A stretch of 64,000 nt of DNA from Puccinellia tenuiflora (GCA_012064385.1 QRDG01000940.1:186001-250000), one strand, 5' to 3'. Shown: positions 33,763 through 45,079, counted from the stretch's first letter. Notes: generated by a model from the sequence alone, not told the origin. Made by a program: numbers and translations.

Positions 33763-34018
33763 TGAAAGCGTGGTTGACGTAGTCGAGGCAGATGCGGGTG
33801 TCACCACCGCGCGTAGCGCGGCCGCCGTAGATCGGAGTGTTCCGCGGCTGTTTATGAGGTAGTGCATGGTACCAAAGGTGATCCACATACCTTCACGCAG
33901 TTCAGCGTACACCGAGCGATGAGCCGGCGGGTGGATGACGTACTCGAGGGAGCCAAAGTGGATTGGCTCCTTGGTGCAGGCGTCGATCTTCAAGGTTGAT
34001 GGGGCCGGTGCGACCATG
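33763..34018 (-). CDS. Tat-1 gag leader segment (FGSL domain)
   Basis: Beginning at an ATG near 34018 soon after the PBS, the minus strand reads MVAPAPSTLKIDACTKEPIH, FGSLEYVIHPPAHRSVYAEL, then REGMWITFGTMHYLIN. It is cut from the rest of gag by the nested element at 33758. A similar arrangement (HRFGSLNVITDNAGC, NGCLIDFGALTVYVATEV) occurs at the same place in Tat-2, which suggests a conserved leader-encoded peptide. No function is known to me. Confidence 0.5.
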
Positions 34019-34037
34019 CTTCCAGCGCTCGTTCTTT

Positions 34038-34054
34038 CCCACGGACGGCGCCAA
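34038..34054 (-). other. Tat-1 primer-binding site
   Basis: On the minus strand TTGGCGCCGTCCGTGGG follows one base after the 5' LTR. It is the same site as at 29409 in the non-autonomous element. Confidence 0.85.
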
Positions 34055-34055
34055 T

Positions 34056-34527
34056 TGACGAGGCTGGGACTCGGCAAATCCCTAGGTCGAGTACCCCGGG
34101 TTGATTGAGGGGGAGAGAGATGAGCGCTGGTGATCACGACGGCTAACAGGCGAGGCGTTTACCCAGGTTCAGGCTCCCGGAGGATAAAACCCTACTTCCT
34201 GCTTGTCTGGTGTTGATGTTGAGTGTGGCTACAATGGCGAGATGGCAATCTCGCTAGGGTTTGAGATGGCGGCTATGAGCGTGAGCGTATGCGTTGGCGT
34301 TACCCTAGACGAGGGACCCTCCTAGCCTTTATATGGTAGGCTAGGTCTCGGGTGAACGGTGCCGATGGCACTTACAAGACGATCGAGGCTGATGACCTAA
34401 CGTCGACTATCTTGGGCCGCATGTCGTCCTCCTTGGGCCTTCCTTGGGCCCTCGTCATCAAGGCAGATGTTCTTGGCGTGACCCAGGTACCACCACCGTG
34501 GGGTAGTCAAAGAGTGACCCCACGACA
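34056..34527 (-). repeat. Tat-1 5' LTR
   Basis: 472-bp partner of 15802-16273 with the same ends. On the minus strand it has a TATA-like CCATATAAAGGC and the GCCTGAACCTGGGTAAA motif near its 3' end. Confidence 0.93.
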
Positions 34528-34973
34528 CCGGAACAGGCAATCTGACCCCCCGAAACTTGTCGGCGATGGCGGCGGAGCTCTATATCGTATTTGGGAAAAT
34601 CCTTCGGGTGGTAGGGTTTTTGCATCGGGAATGATTTTATAGGCATCGGAGGTGACCGAGGGGGAGGCCGCGGCAGGCACCCGCAGGGGGCCTTCTGGGC
34701 CTCAGCTGGACCTGCCCTTCTGGCTCCGGTCCTTATTTGTCCAATAAAAAATCGTTGTATATTTTCATCCAATTCCGAGAATATTTATAGAAGTAACTTT
34801 CTGGAACAATTTCAGCACAAAAACAAGGAACTGGCACTGGGCTTCTTGTCAATAGGTCAGTCCAATAAAATGCCTTAAAATGATATAATAAGATGGCAAA
34901 AACATGTGACAATGACATAAAACAAGCATGGATCACTCAAAAATTATAGATACGTTTGAGACGTATCATCCCT

Positions 34974-37617
34974 TTGTCATGCTTGCCAACTAGGGCGACA
35001 TGTTAGATTACCATTTTATTCGTCTGTTTCCCATACTATTAAACCTTTTGAGTTATTACACTGTGATCTTTGGACATCTCCACTACCAAGCAGTTCTGGT
35101 TTTCTCTATTATCTTATACTTGTTGATGATTACACACACTATTTTTGGACCTTTCCTCTCCGAAAAAAATCTGATGTCTATGCCACCTTTCTAACCTTTC
35201 ATGCTTATGCCCGAACTCAATTTAATTTACCTATCTTAGCTTTTCAATGCGACAATGGCCGAGAATTTGACAACACTAAAATTGACACCTTTTGTGCCAC
35301 CAATGGTATTCTACTTCGTTTTTCATGTCCATATACCTCTCAGCAAAACGGAAAGGCCAAACGCGCTATTCGAACCACAAATAATGTCATACACACCCTA
35401 TTAATTCAAGCCTCTCTTCCACAGTCGTTTTGGGCCAAAGCACTTCATACTGCTACTTTTCTCATCAATATTCATCCGACATCATCTACACAATTTCTCA
35501 CACCATACCAAACTCTACTCGGCCATCCACCACCTTATGAATCCCTTCGTGTATTTGGTTGTCTTTGTTACCCCAATACTACATCTACCTCCCCTAACAA
35601 ATTATCCCCACATTCCACCAAGTGCATATTTCTTGGCTACCCATCACGTCACAAAGGCTATCGTTGTCTTGACCTTACCACTCGACGGATACTGATCTCC
35701 CGCCATGTTATTTTTGATGAATCTATTTTTCCCTATGCACCAGCGTCACCACCATCTCCACCACGCTGCACTGAGATTTTTGATCCTCCCGAACTCCTAC
35801 CTATACACACTCTGCATGCGCCTGTTTTGCATGCACCCACTCAGCATGAAACCGGTAGTGGCTCACCATCTTCTAGCCCTCACGCGACACCTCCACCCAC
35901 CACCTGCCAGCCCACCACCGGCCAGTCCACCACCTGCCTCACCTATCAGCTCTTCTTTGTTTTCTTCACCAGAATCCACACCACCAACTCCCCCTCCGCC
36001 AGCTCCTTTGCATCGTACTCGCAGCACCACCAGACGTCTTCTGGGTCCTCCAGACCGTCTTAATCTATCTGCTATTGCATCTTCACATGTACCCTACAAT
36101 TATCTAACAGCTCTCCGTGATCCAAATTGGTGTCATGCCATGCAAGAAGAATTTGATGCTCTTATTCATAATCAGACTTGGACATTGGTCCCTCCTCCTC
36201 CCGGTGCCAACATTGTGAGCGGTAAATGGATTTTTTGCCACAAATATAATGCTGATGGTTTTCTAGCTCGACACAAAGCAAGGTGGGTGGTCCGTGGTTT
36301 TTCTCAACAACCCGGTGTTGATTTTGATGAAACATCCAGTCCGGTCATCAAACCTGCCACTATTCGCATTGTTCTATCTCTTGCTATATCTCAGTCTTGG
36401 CCTATTCATCAGCTCGATGTCAAAAATGCTTTTCTCCACGGTCATCTCGATGAAACTGTCTGTAGTCAACAACCATCTGGCTTTGTTGAACCCCATTATC
36501 CGACTCATGTGTGTCAGCTCCTTAAATCCCTATACGGTCTCAAACAGGCTCCTCGCGCTTGGTTTCAGCGGTTCGCCGCTTTTGCACGATCTACTGGGTT
36601 CATTGAATCCAAATCTGATGCCTCTCTCTTCATTTTTCAGCAAGGTACAAACTTAGCCTATCTTCTTCTTTACGTTGATGACATCATACTCACAGCTTCC
36701 TCTATTTCCACTCTTCAACATATTACACGTACCTTGGCACGTGAGTTTGCCATGAAGGACCTTGGCCTTCTTCATCATTTTCTTGGTATTTCGGTTACTC
36801 GTACATCTAGTGATCTTCATCTATCACAACGACAATACATTCTTGATATCTTACACCGTGTCGGCATGCGCGATTGTCACCGTGTCTCTACACCCATCGA
36901 CACTAAAGCCAAGCTCTCCTCTTCATCTGGTTCTTCTGTTTCCTATCCATCATTTCTATCGTAGTCTAGCCGGCGCTCTTCAATATGCTACACTAACTCG
37001 CCCTGATATTGGCTATGTCGTTCAACAAATATGTCTTCACATGCATGATCCCCGTGAACCTCACTTTTCTCTCATTAAACGCATTCTTTGATATCTAAAT
37101 GGCACCCTTGACTATGGTCTCTCCTTACATCGCCCTTCCTCTCACTCTCTTATTGCCTACTCGGATGCCGGTTGGGCTGGATGCCCGGATACCAGAAGCT
37201 CTACGTCAGGATTTTGCATGTACCTCGGTGATAATCTTATTTCATGGTCATCTCGACGACAGATGATAGTTTCTCAATCTAGTGTAGAGGCAGAGTACAT
37301 GGCAGTTGCCACAGCAGTTTCTGAGTCATGTTGGGTTCGACAGCTTTTGCAGGAGCAACGACGACTGATTTCTAGTGCCACTATTGTCTACTGTGACAAT
37401 GTGAGCGATGTCTACTTGTCAGCCAATCCAGTACAACATCGTCGTACCAAGCATATTGAGCTTGAAATTCATTTTGTTCGGGAGAAGGTTGCTCTTGTCG
37501 ATGTTCGTGTGTTACTTGTGCCGTCGACGTCTTAGTTTGCGGATATTTTCACCAAGGGATTGCCGACGTCCCTCTTCCAAGAGTTTCGTTCCGGTCTTCA
37601 GGTCGTTTCATCTCCCA
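34974..37617 (+). pseudogene. Copia pol: integrase, RT, RNase H (broken)
   Basis: The frame resumes after the insertion with the second half of the integrase zinc finger (CHACQLGRHVRL). The integrase core follows with acidic residues in HCDLW and QCDNGREF. The third residue, expected as Glu in the QNGKAER-type motif, is Lys (codon AAA at 35359), so the catalytic triad is broken. The RT starts near 36090, with KARWVVRGFSQQPGVDFDET, QLDVKNAFLHG and YVDD at 36671-36682. RNase H includes DAGWAGCPDTRSSTSGF and SSVEAEYMA. Frameshifts lie in the proline-rich linker near 35890 and at about 36945. Stops are TGA 37089 and TAG 37533. It cannot give a working polyprotein. Confidence 0.92.
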
Positions 37618-37635
37618 GTTCAGACTGCGGGGGCG

Positions 37636-37831
37636 TGTTAGAGTCCTCGTCTCGTATGTCGGATGGCAAACATGCTGACCAGCTTGGAGTACACGTTAAG
37701 CTTCCAAATCGATGACTGCTATGTTTATATAAGTTGTAATTGTAATAGAATCATGTAACCTGTACTCTGACATATATATATGAGGCTGACCCGAGGCAGG
37801 CAATCAAGCCGCCCGGTATTTCACAATTACA
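37636..37831 (+). repeat. Copia 3' LTR
   Basis: 196-bp partner of the 5' LTR with the same ends. It is preceded by a purine-rich tract (GCGGGGGCG, 37627-37635) that serves as the polypurine tract. Confidence 0.92.
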
Positions 37832-37836
37832 AGGAG

Positions 37837-38065
37837 AACCAAATAACCAATTGGCGGAATTTTTAGGACTCAGGAACTCCCACCTTATCTGATTCATCAA
37901 TCATGGCCTGGACCGTTTGATATATTGCTCTTTAATACACACCTGACCTACCCAAGATAGATACCCCGCGTCTGTTAATCAAGCCTTGTCTGCCAACTGC
38001 TTGTTTTATGTGGCCTTTTTTTGCGAATGGTGAATTTGTTACTGATGATTGCAAGGGTTGGGACA
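37837..38065. other. Unassigned sequence right of copia
   Basis: No open frame or repeat of note. The last eight bases TGAACTGG are the TSD of the next MITE. Confidence 0.4.
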
Positions 38066-38073
38066 TGAACTGG

Positions 38074-38245
38074 CAGTGGCGGAGGCACGGCCCGGCATGC
38101 CCGGGCTCAGCTGGCTAACTCCATTGGAATATTATAAGAAAGTAAGAAAGGGAAGAAGAGTTTGTTGGAGCAAACATTGAACAAATTAATCATCTGCGGC
38201 TATTTTTTTTGCCCAGACTCGTATAACAGCCTAGCTCCGCCACTG
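38074..38245. mobile_element. hAT MITE, 172 bp, TSD TGAACTGG
   Basis: The termini CAGTGGCGGAGGC and GCTCCGCCACTG are inverted repeats. A perfect 8-bp direct repeat TGAACTGG flanks it (38066-38073, 38246-38253), which is the hAT signature. Non-coding. Confidence 0.88.
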
Positions 38246-38438
38246 TGAACTGGTTTGTAAAATGTTGCTACAAATAAATAAATGCATATGTCAGTCAAAT
38301 ACCAAGCAAAAGTTTTACTCACGACTATTTCTGTCTTGGATGGTCGCTCCGGATATTCAGAACAACACCTTCAATGCCTTAACGTGTACCCACATTTAAC
38401 CAAGCATGTTTTGGTGGAAGGTCTACAGTTCAGAATAA

Positions 38439-38597
38439 AAAAATGCGGCTTGGAGGGTAGACAGCCTCCAAGCAACTTTGATAGAAGAAATTCCGATGAG
38501 TACGCACGATGGAGCGGGCGCTGGCACTCGAACTCGAGACCTCGCGGGTAGGGAGGTATCAACACCTTCTAGCCATCCGGGCTATGCAACAGTTCTC
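38439..38597 (-). mobile_element. tRNA-derived SINE, TSD of 14 bp
   Basis: On the minus strand a pol III-like promoter is seen: A-box-like TAGCCCGGATGGCTAG and, about 35 bases on, B-box-like GAGTTCGAGTGCC. The 3' end is a short T run. A perfect 14-bp direct repeat ACAGTTCAGAATAA flanks it (38425-38438 and 38598-38611), the mark of LINE-type target-primed insertion. The T-ending tail is reminiscent of Au-type plant SINEs, but the family is not certain. Confidence 0.82.
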
Positions 38598-38611
38598 ACA
38601 GTTCAGAATAA

Positions 38612-39060
38612 CATATTGCACCATGCCCACGCTCGCGATGCCAGGCTCCCGCGACGCTGTTTGCGCTGCCGCCGCCGCCCCCGCGGCGGCCGCTGCGTAG
38701 CTCCGCCTCATGCCCGCCCCCTCTCCCCAAGCTCATGGCCCTCTCTTCCTCCCCATGCTCTCCCCAGCCTTAGACCCTTCCCCAACTCCCGCCACCTGTC
38801 CCCCTCTAGATCCAGATCCAGCCCGTTCACCGACTGCTGCCATTGGCGGAGATGAAGGCCCCGTCTCTCCCTCGGATGCTCTGGGACCCTCCTGTTGCCT
38901 TCCCCGGCTGAGGTCCCTCTGAACTTCACGCCGGTGCACATCTCTGATGTTCCTGTGGTGCCGACAGAGCAGGCTTGGGAGGAGGTTGGGGGATGATGCC
39001 GGCCAAGATTGGAGAAGGTGCCTGCTCCGCCTCCGAGGAAGGAGTCCGGGAGCTGTAACG
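38612..39060 (+). other. GC-rich exon-like stretch
   Basis: A GC-rich block with open but proline-rich frames on both strands (e.g. 38478-38855 and 38708-39103). It lies immediately before CACTA sequence and could be gene sequence captured by or next to it. No domain recognised. Confidence 0.25.
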
Positions 39061-39067
39061 GTCGTCC

Positions 39068-39298
39068 TCTTTGCCGAGTGTTGATAGTAAATACACTCGG
39101 CAAAGATTTTAATTTTTTTTCGTGCCAATTTTTTTTGCTAATTATATTCTTTGCCGAGTGTATTACTCCAGAACACTCGGCAAAGAGTTTTTTTTGTCCC
39201 AGTTTCCTGCCGGTGCAATACTTTTTCCGCTATAACTTTTTATTTTTCACCAATTTAATTCTTTGCCGAGCGTATTTCTCTGGGACACTCGGCAATGA
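39068..39298. repeat. CACTA subterminal hairpins TTTGCCGAGTG
   Basis: Three palindromes at about 39068-39106, 39148-39187 and 39261-39297. Each consists of CTTTGCCGAGTG, a 13-15 base loop, and CACTCGGCAAAG. Such motifs bind the CACTA transposase in known families. Confidence 0.85.
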
Positions 39299-39875
39299 GC
39301 ACTCAATTTTTTCAAATTATTTTTATATGACCATTTATGTGGCATAGTTTGTGATAATGTGCCCATATTTGGCACAAGGGTGTAGCTTGGTATGGAAAAC
39401 AATGTTACCAAAATGAGTTTTTTCAAATTATTTTTATAAATATCATTTTTCTTTTTCGAAGTGTCAAAAAATGACTTTATTTGTGAAGCAAGTACAAACA
39501 ATATGGTGCAAAATGGAAACCATCTAATTTTCACACAAAGTAGTCCATGTTTTATGGATAATCCACAAATATGAGGAATTTTCTTGCTTTATGCCTAATT
39601 TCACACACATAAATGACTTAATGCCGATTTTCCAAATGCAATTCCAATTTGAACTACAAGTATGTGATAGTTTGCTCTGTTTTTTTTACAAAAATCATAT
39701 TAAGGTACAAAAGTAGTGATTATTTCATATAACCATCGATAGTTTGAAAAAATCGACCCTTTCAAGGAATAGCCATGCTGGCCATTTGAACCATTTTTTC
39801 AAAAAAACTCAAAGAAAGTGAAAAAATACTCAAAAAATAAATCTTTTGGCATGGAGACCTATTATGTGTACTAGT

Positions 39876-40551
39876 TAGGGATGGCAATGGGTACCCTGTA
39901 CCCGCGTGTAAAAACCCTATTAGGGTAAGGGTTTGGGACTACAAAATACCCATGGGTATATAATTAGGAAAATCTTGTGCCCATTGGGCAGAGCGGGTAC
40001 GGGCATGGGATTGCATAACCCATGCCCGCGTGCCCTTGTACCCGTATAAATTATGTCAAGTAGGGCTTAGTTTAATTAAACCTAACCTAATTTTCTAATC
40101 CCGCATATGCACTAGGCAGGTCAACTCAAGGATTGTCACGATCGATCGGACGATATGTACAATCTTCAATTCCGTCCCATAATCCCGTGATCTAAAGGAG
40201 TAAATGACGCTAGATTAAATCACTAGTAGATAATCGTTGTCTGCCACTGCGTCGCTGCTACACATCTCTCCATATGCGGATTAAGTTTATGAATTTAATA
40301 GTGTAGACTATGTGTTGCTGTTATGACTACGTATGATCACATTATCTCAGTTTTTTTTTACTCAATTGATATGTGTTGAAAATGTGGGTATTTTTACCCG
40401 CGGGTATCCCTTTACCCTGTCGGGTGAAGGGTATGGGAAAAAATTGTACCCGCTTACGGGTATGGGTACGGGTGATGGGCAAGTTCGGAAGTCACGGATA
40501 AGGGTATGGGATGGTTCCACCGGCACCCATACCCTGCGGGTGCCATCCCTA
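39876..40551. mobile_element. Non-autonomous hAT element, 676 bp, TSD GTACTAGT
   Basis: The ends TAGGGATGGCA and TGCCATCCCTA are inverted repeats. The 8-bp direct repeat GTACTAGT is at 39868-39875 and 40552-40559. Subterminal regions are dense in GGGTA(C/T)GGG and TACCCG motifs. No transposase. Inserted in the CACTA fragment. Confidence 0.9.
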
Positions 40552-40610
40552 GTACTAGTTGATGTGAAAAATGATAAACTTGATTTTTGACAAACTTTTC
40601 AGAAAAATAC

Positions 40611-41488
40611 TGTTGCGATGTAAACGCGTCACACGAACACGTCCTCGTGTACCCGCGGTGCCGGGGGAGATACTCCGCAACTCGCCCCGCGGGAGGCCGG
40701 GTCTCAGCGCGATACGCAAGACAGAGACTCGGCGCTTTTGAAAACCAGACGCCCCAGCCCCTCGGGAGGGACCCCGTCGGAGGGAGCCGGCGACGATTGG
40801 CTGAACTTGGCCGGTTTGACCGCTCCAAGCTCGGTTGTCGATATTCGTCGAAATCTAGTTGAAGTCGCCGAACAACGGAAGCATAAACAAGGGTTTGAGG
40901 GTAAAAAGTAGAGGTTGTATTGATTTGTCGATTGTTTGCTTAATTTCAATCGGCCGTCACCTCCTACATATATAGTGAGGCGGCTGGACTTCCCGTACAA
41001 GTTTTGGACTTCTACAAGGATTACAACTCATGAATTAAGTCGGTTTCTACCTCTAAATTAGGTAATAGTCTCGGTCGGCTTCGTACTGGACTTGAACTCC
41101 AAGCGTCCACTTTCGGCTTCTTTTAGAAAGTCACCTTTTGCCCTTCCGTGTTGACCTTGAACTCATCCTGGCTCCACCGACTCCTTTTTTGGGCTGGGCA
41201 AGCATTAAATTCTCCTCGCGTCTGGCTTCTCCGATGCAGTCCTCTAGAATCTTCAAGAATCCTCAAGTCTAGCCTGCGCCGGGTCCTTTAAACCGGGTTC
41301 TGCCAAGCCGGGTTCTGGACATACCGGGTCCTCTTTGAGTTATTCCAAGTAACACTCGAACCTTGGATCCGGGTTATCACAGAAATGACTCCTGGTATGT
41401 CGGGCTGGCTTCCCGCCGAGTCATCAACGAGCCGCCATTCCTCCTGAGAGCTCCTGAACCTGGTACCTGCCAAAAACGAGTGCTAACA
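40611..41488 (-). repeat. Gypsy-3 3' LTR
   Basis: 878 bp, TG...CA. On the minus strand the polypurine tract AAACAGGGGGGCATG (41489-41503) directly precedes it. Confidence 0.94.
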
Positions 41489-41591
41489 CATGCCCCCCTG
41501 TTTTCTAGTAGAGCTTGCGTACTAGAAAATATACAATGTAGAAGATTTGATCTAAGGGCGATGCTTAAGCTCATCGGCCATATGTGTAGCT

Positions 41592-44500
41592 TTACGCAGT
41601 TTGCCACACACTTGGATGGAATTTCTTCAGGTATTTCCCATTGATAGCTCGAGGCAACATGCTGCCCTCCAATGTTTCCACCAAATATGAGTTGCCGGGT
41701 ACAATCCTTATGATCCGCAACGGCCCTTCCCAACTCGGCGACCACTTGCCGAACTTCCGGCTCCTAGAACCAACTGGCAGTATAACTTTCCAGACCAAGT
41801 CGCCGATTTGAAAATTCTTAATCCGGACCCTTTTGTTGTAAGCTTTTGCTACCCGCAACTTCTCCTTCTCTATGTCCTTCAATGCCTTGATACGTTTGTC
41901 GGCTACTTCATCAATGTTATCCATCATCAAATTGTGATAGTCATCAACCGACAAATCGTTTTGCTTAGCGAATCTCAAAGCAGCCAGATTTACTTCTATT
42001 GGTAAAACGGCTTCTTGTCCATAAACTAACTCGAAGGGAGTTACCTTGGTTGCACCATGCCTTGAGATCCTGTGAGCCCACAATGCCTCGGACAGTACCT
42101 CATGCCACCTCCTTGGGTAGTCCTGAACTTTCCTCTTGATCAACCTAACCAGAATCTTGTTGCTTGATTCGGCTTGTCCATTGGCTTGAGCATAATATGG
42201 AGATGAACTGAGCATCTTGATTCCAAGTGATTCGGCAAACTGTTTCACCTCCTTAGCCATGAAGGAGGTGCCTTGATCTGTAGTGAGAGTCTGCGGAATA
42301 CCGAATCGATGAACAATATGCTCAGTAATAAATTGAATTACTTCTTTGTGGGTCATATTTCGGAGGGGTACTGCTTCAGACCATTTGGTGAAATAATCAG
42401 TAGCAACCAACACGAACCGATGCCCTTTGGATGAAGCCGGGTTAATCATACCAATGAAATCCAATGCCCATCCTCTAAAAGGCCACGGCTTTATTACTGG
42501 ATTAAGAAGTGAAGCCGGTGCTAACTGAATATCTCCAAATTTCTGGCACGCTTCGCATCCCTTGTAGTATCGAAAGCAATCATTGATCATCGTCGGCCAA
42601 TAGAACCCGGCTCGTCTGAGCATCCACTTCATCTTATGAGCCGACTGATGTGTCCCGCATAATCCATCATGGACTTCTCCCATGGCAACTCGGGATTGAT
42701 CCTCATCCAAGCACTTGAGAAGAAGACCATCAGCTGTTCGGCGATATAACTCGTCACCTATCAGGATATACTTAAAAGCAAGCCGCCGAATAGCCCTCTC
42801 GGCTCTCTGACTCGGATCTCTCAAATAATTAATAATGGGTGTCCTCCAATCAGCTGACCGAGTCTCGCCAAGTTCTTCTGGAAACGAATTAGATAACTCG
42901 GCTTTCCTTCCATCGCCCGAGTTTGATGACTCGCCTTTTCCTTCAGCTGCCGAGTTTGATGACTCGGCTCCTCCTCCAGTTTCTGAGTTATCGACAACAG
43001 CTAGCATCGGCTTCTCTGCCATGAAAAATACTCCTCTGCTGACATGATAACCTGATGCTTGCTGTGCCAAATCATTGGCGAGCCAATTGTCCTGCCTGGA
43101 GACATGAGATATGGAAAAATAGTCCAAAGTTGATATAATATCCAGGCACCTGTCGAGGTATGTGTTGAGTGATCCATTGTTACACTGGAAGACCTTAGCC
43201 ACTTGCTGGACTATAAGTAGTGAATCACCATATGCCTCGACATGAGTTACCCCTGCATCTTTCAAAATGTCTAACCCGAATAGAAGAGCTTCATATTCGG
43301 CTTCATTGTTAGTGCAAAAATAATCGAGACGACAGGAGGCTTCAAAGACAGTACCGTGGGGTGATATGCATACAATGCCGACTCCTTGTCCACCACTACA
43401 AACTGAGCCGTCAAAATAGAGTTTCCACGGTACAGCCGACACAACATTTAAGCCGGCTTCTTGCTCTAGGTCAACCCGATGCTCGACGATGAAGTCGGCT
43501 ACAATCTGGCCTTTTATAGACTTGAGAGGTTCATAAGCCAAATCATATTCAATCAATCCATATGCCCACTTGCCGATTCGTCCGCTGAGAATCGGCCTAT
43601 GTATCATGTGCTTAATGACATCGGTTTGACTAAAAACTTTGCACTCACCAGATAAAAGATAATGGCGCAACTTGGTGCAAGCAAAATAAAGAGATAGGCA
43701 CAACCTTTCTACAAAGCTGTACCTGGACTCGGCATCTAGCAGTCGTCGACTCAGATATGTAATGACATACTCCTGTCCTTCGGCTTCTTGAGTTAAGGCG
43801 GCCCCAATCACCCTTTCCTCAGCTGCAATGTAAAGCCGAAACGGTAGACCACGAGTCGGCTTCCTCAAAACTGGAGGTTTAGACAAACAGGCCTTTATTC
43901 TATCGAATGCCTCTTGCTGTCTTGCCCCCCAGGTGAACTCGTCATCATTCTTGAGCCGAAGGATCTGTGTGAATGCATCAACTTTCCCTGACAAGTTAGT
44001 AATAAATCTCCTCAAATAATTTACCTTGCCTAGGAACTTCTGCATGTCCTTTTTACAAGTCGGCGCCTGCACTTTCTGGATAGCTTCAATCTTGGCCGGG
44101 TCAATTTCTATGCCGGCTTCATGTATGACGAAACCGAGGAACTTTCCAGCCGACACGCCAAAGGCACACTTCAAAGGATTCATCTTGAGCCCGTACTTCC
44201 TCATCCTCTCAAACGCAAGGCGTAAGTCGGCCAAATGATTTAACTCGTCGTCAGACTTGACAACTACGTCATCGATATACACCTCCAGCACGACTCCGAG
44301 GAGATCATGAAATATCAATTCATCGCCCTTTGATACGTGGCACCAGCATTCTTCAACCCAAAGGTCATCACTGTCCACTCGAATAAGCCAACGAACCCAG
44401 GGCAGCGAAACGCTGTTTTAGCCGAGTCCTCTTCGGCCATGAATATTTGATTGTACCCCGCATTCCCGTCTAAAAAGCTGATGACTTTGTGTCCAGAGGC

Positions 44501-45079
44501 ATCATTGATAAGCATATCGGCTATTGGCATAGGATATTCATCTTTGGGCGTAGCTCGATTTAAATCTCTGAAATCTATGCATGCTCTGATCTTGCCAGAT
44601 CCCTTCTTCTCGACCGGCACAATATTGGAAATCCACTCAGCATACTTGCAAGGCCGGATAAAGTTAGCTTTTAGGAGTCGGCCAATCTCTTCCTTGATCC
44701 GGTCATATATTGCCGGGTTAAATTTACGAGTCGGCTGCTTATATGGCCTGAAGCCGGCTTTTATCGGTAACCGATGCTCGACGAGTTCTCGGCTTAACCC
44801 GGGCATCTCGTGATACTCCCAAGCAAAGCAGTCCACATACTCCTTGACTAGCGCGATTAACTTGGATTTATAATCGGCTTCTAGCTTTTGGCTTACAAAG
44901 GTCGGCCTAGGAATAGTGCCATCCCCAATGTCCACTTCTTCGAGCGGGTCGGCCGACGTAAAGCCTTGTCCCAACTTATCCATATCATCTGGTTCTTCAA
45001 TTGCTTCACACATATCGTTCCTCTCAGCCCGATACTTGTCCAGACGCTTCTGCAGCCACTCATTATTGTTGGGATCCAT
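41592..45079 (-). pseudogene. Gypsy-3 pol: RT, two RNase H domains, integrase; one frameshift
   Basis: Starts MDPNNNEWLQKRLDKYRAER directly after the gag-pro stop. RT: RACIDFRDLNRATPKDEYPM, FLDGNAGYNQI, MTFGLKNAGATYQRAMN, then a TGA at 44315. One frame over it resumes with IFHDLLGVVLEVYIDDVVVKS, so one base has been lost near 44316-44325. RNase H follows (VIGAALTQEAEGQEYVITYL), then the second RNase H (KLYFDGSVCSGG, NNEAEYEALLFG, AYGDS). The integrase has CGTHQSAHKMKWMLRRAGFYW, GCEACQKF, WALDFIGMI, TTDQGTSF and ANGQAESSNK. All catalytic residues are present. The frameshift could be real or a sequencing error. Confidence 0.9.

Larger units (their letters stand above)
15802..34527 (-). mobile_element. 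Tat-1: Tat-lineage Ty3/gypsy element with antisense genes
   Basis: A complete minus-strand element. LTRs of 472 bp are at both ends (34056-34527 is 5', 15802-16273 is 3'), with TSD CCGGA at 15797-15801 and 34528-34532. By eye the LTRs differ at about 9 positions. Removing the nested 28966-33757 element and its TSD copy leaves about 13.9 kb. The order is PBS, leader frame, gag, protease, RT, RNase H, second RNase H, integrase, minisatellite, two antisense genes, 3' LTR. The extra RNase H and the antisense genes mark the Tat lineage. Gag has stops and frameshifts, so this copy is not autonomous now. Confidence 0.93.
14794..34968 (-). mobile_element. Solo LTR, Athila/Sabrina-like gypsy, split by Tat-1
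   Basis: The two pieces (14794-15801 and 34533-34968) join to about 1.44 kb of non-coding sequence starting TGATAACCCACAAGTGTAGG and ending AGATACGTTTGAGACGTATCA. It is TG...CA ended and flanked by TCCCT on both sides (14789-14793 and 34969-34973). On the minus strand a TATA-like CCTATAAAATC lies at about 34636-34646, placing U3 on the right. I recognise both ends as common in Triticeae LTRs of Athila/Sabrina-type elements. There is no internal domain, so a solo LTR. It sits inside the copia integrase. Confidence 0.8.
12688..37831 (+). mobile_element. Ty1/copia retrotransposon, decayed and interrupted
   Basis: The 5' LTR is 12688-12953 and the 3' LTR 37636-37831. Both start TGTTAGAGTCCTCGTCTCGT and end TTTCACAATTACA. 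TSDs AGGAC and AGGAG differ by one base. The PBS TGGTATCAGAT matches the initiator-Met-tRNA type. Gag-INT-RT-RNaseH is in the usual copia order. The coding region is split at 14793/34974 by a nested insertion that duplicated TCCCT. LTRs differ at several sites besides the TA-repeat length, and the coding region has at least five stops and two frameshifts, so this is the oldest layer of the nest and inactive. Confidence 0.93.

Noticed and set aside
28966..34527. Reading the inner LTR pair and outer LTR pair as one element with four LTRs
   Set aside because: LTR middles, orientation and TSDs differ; two nested elements explain all junctions.
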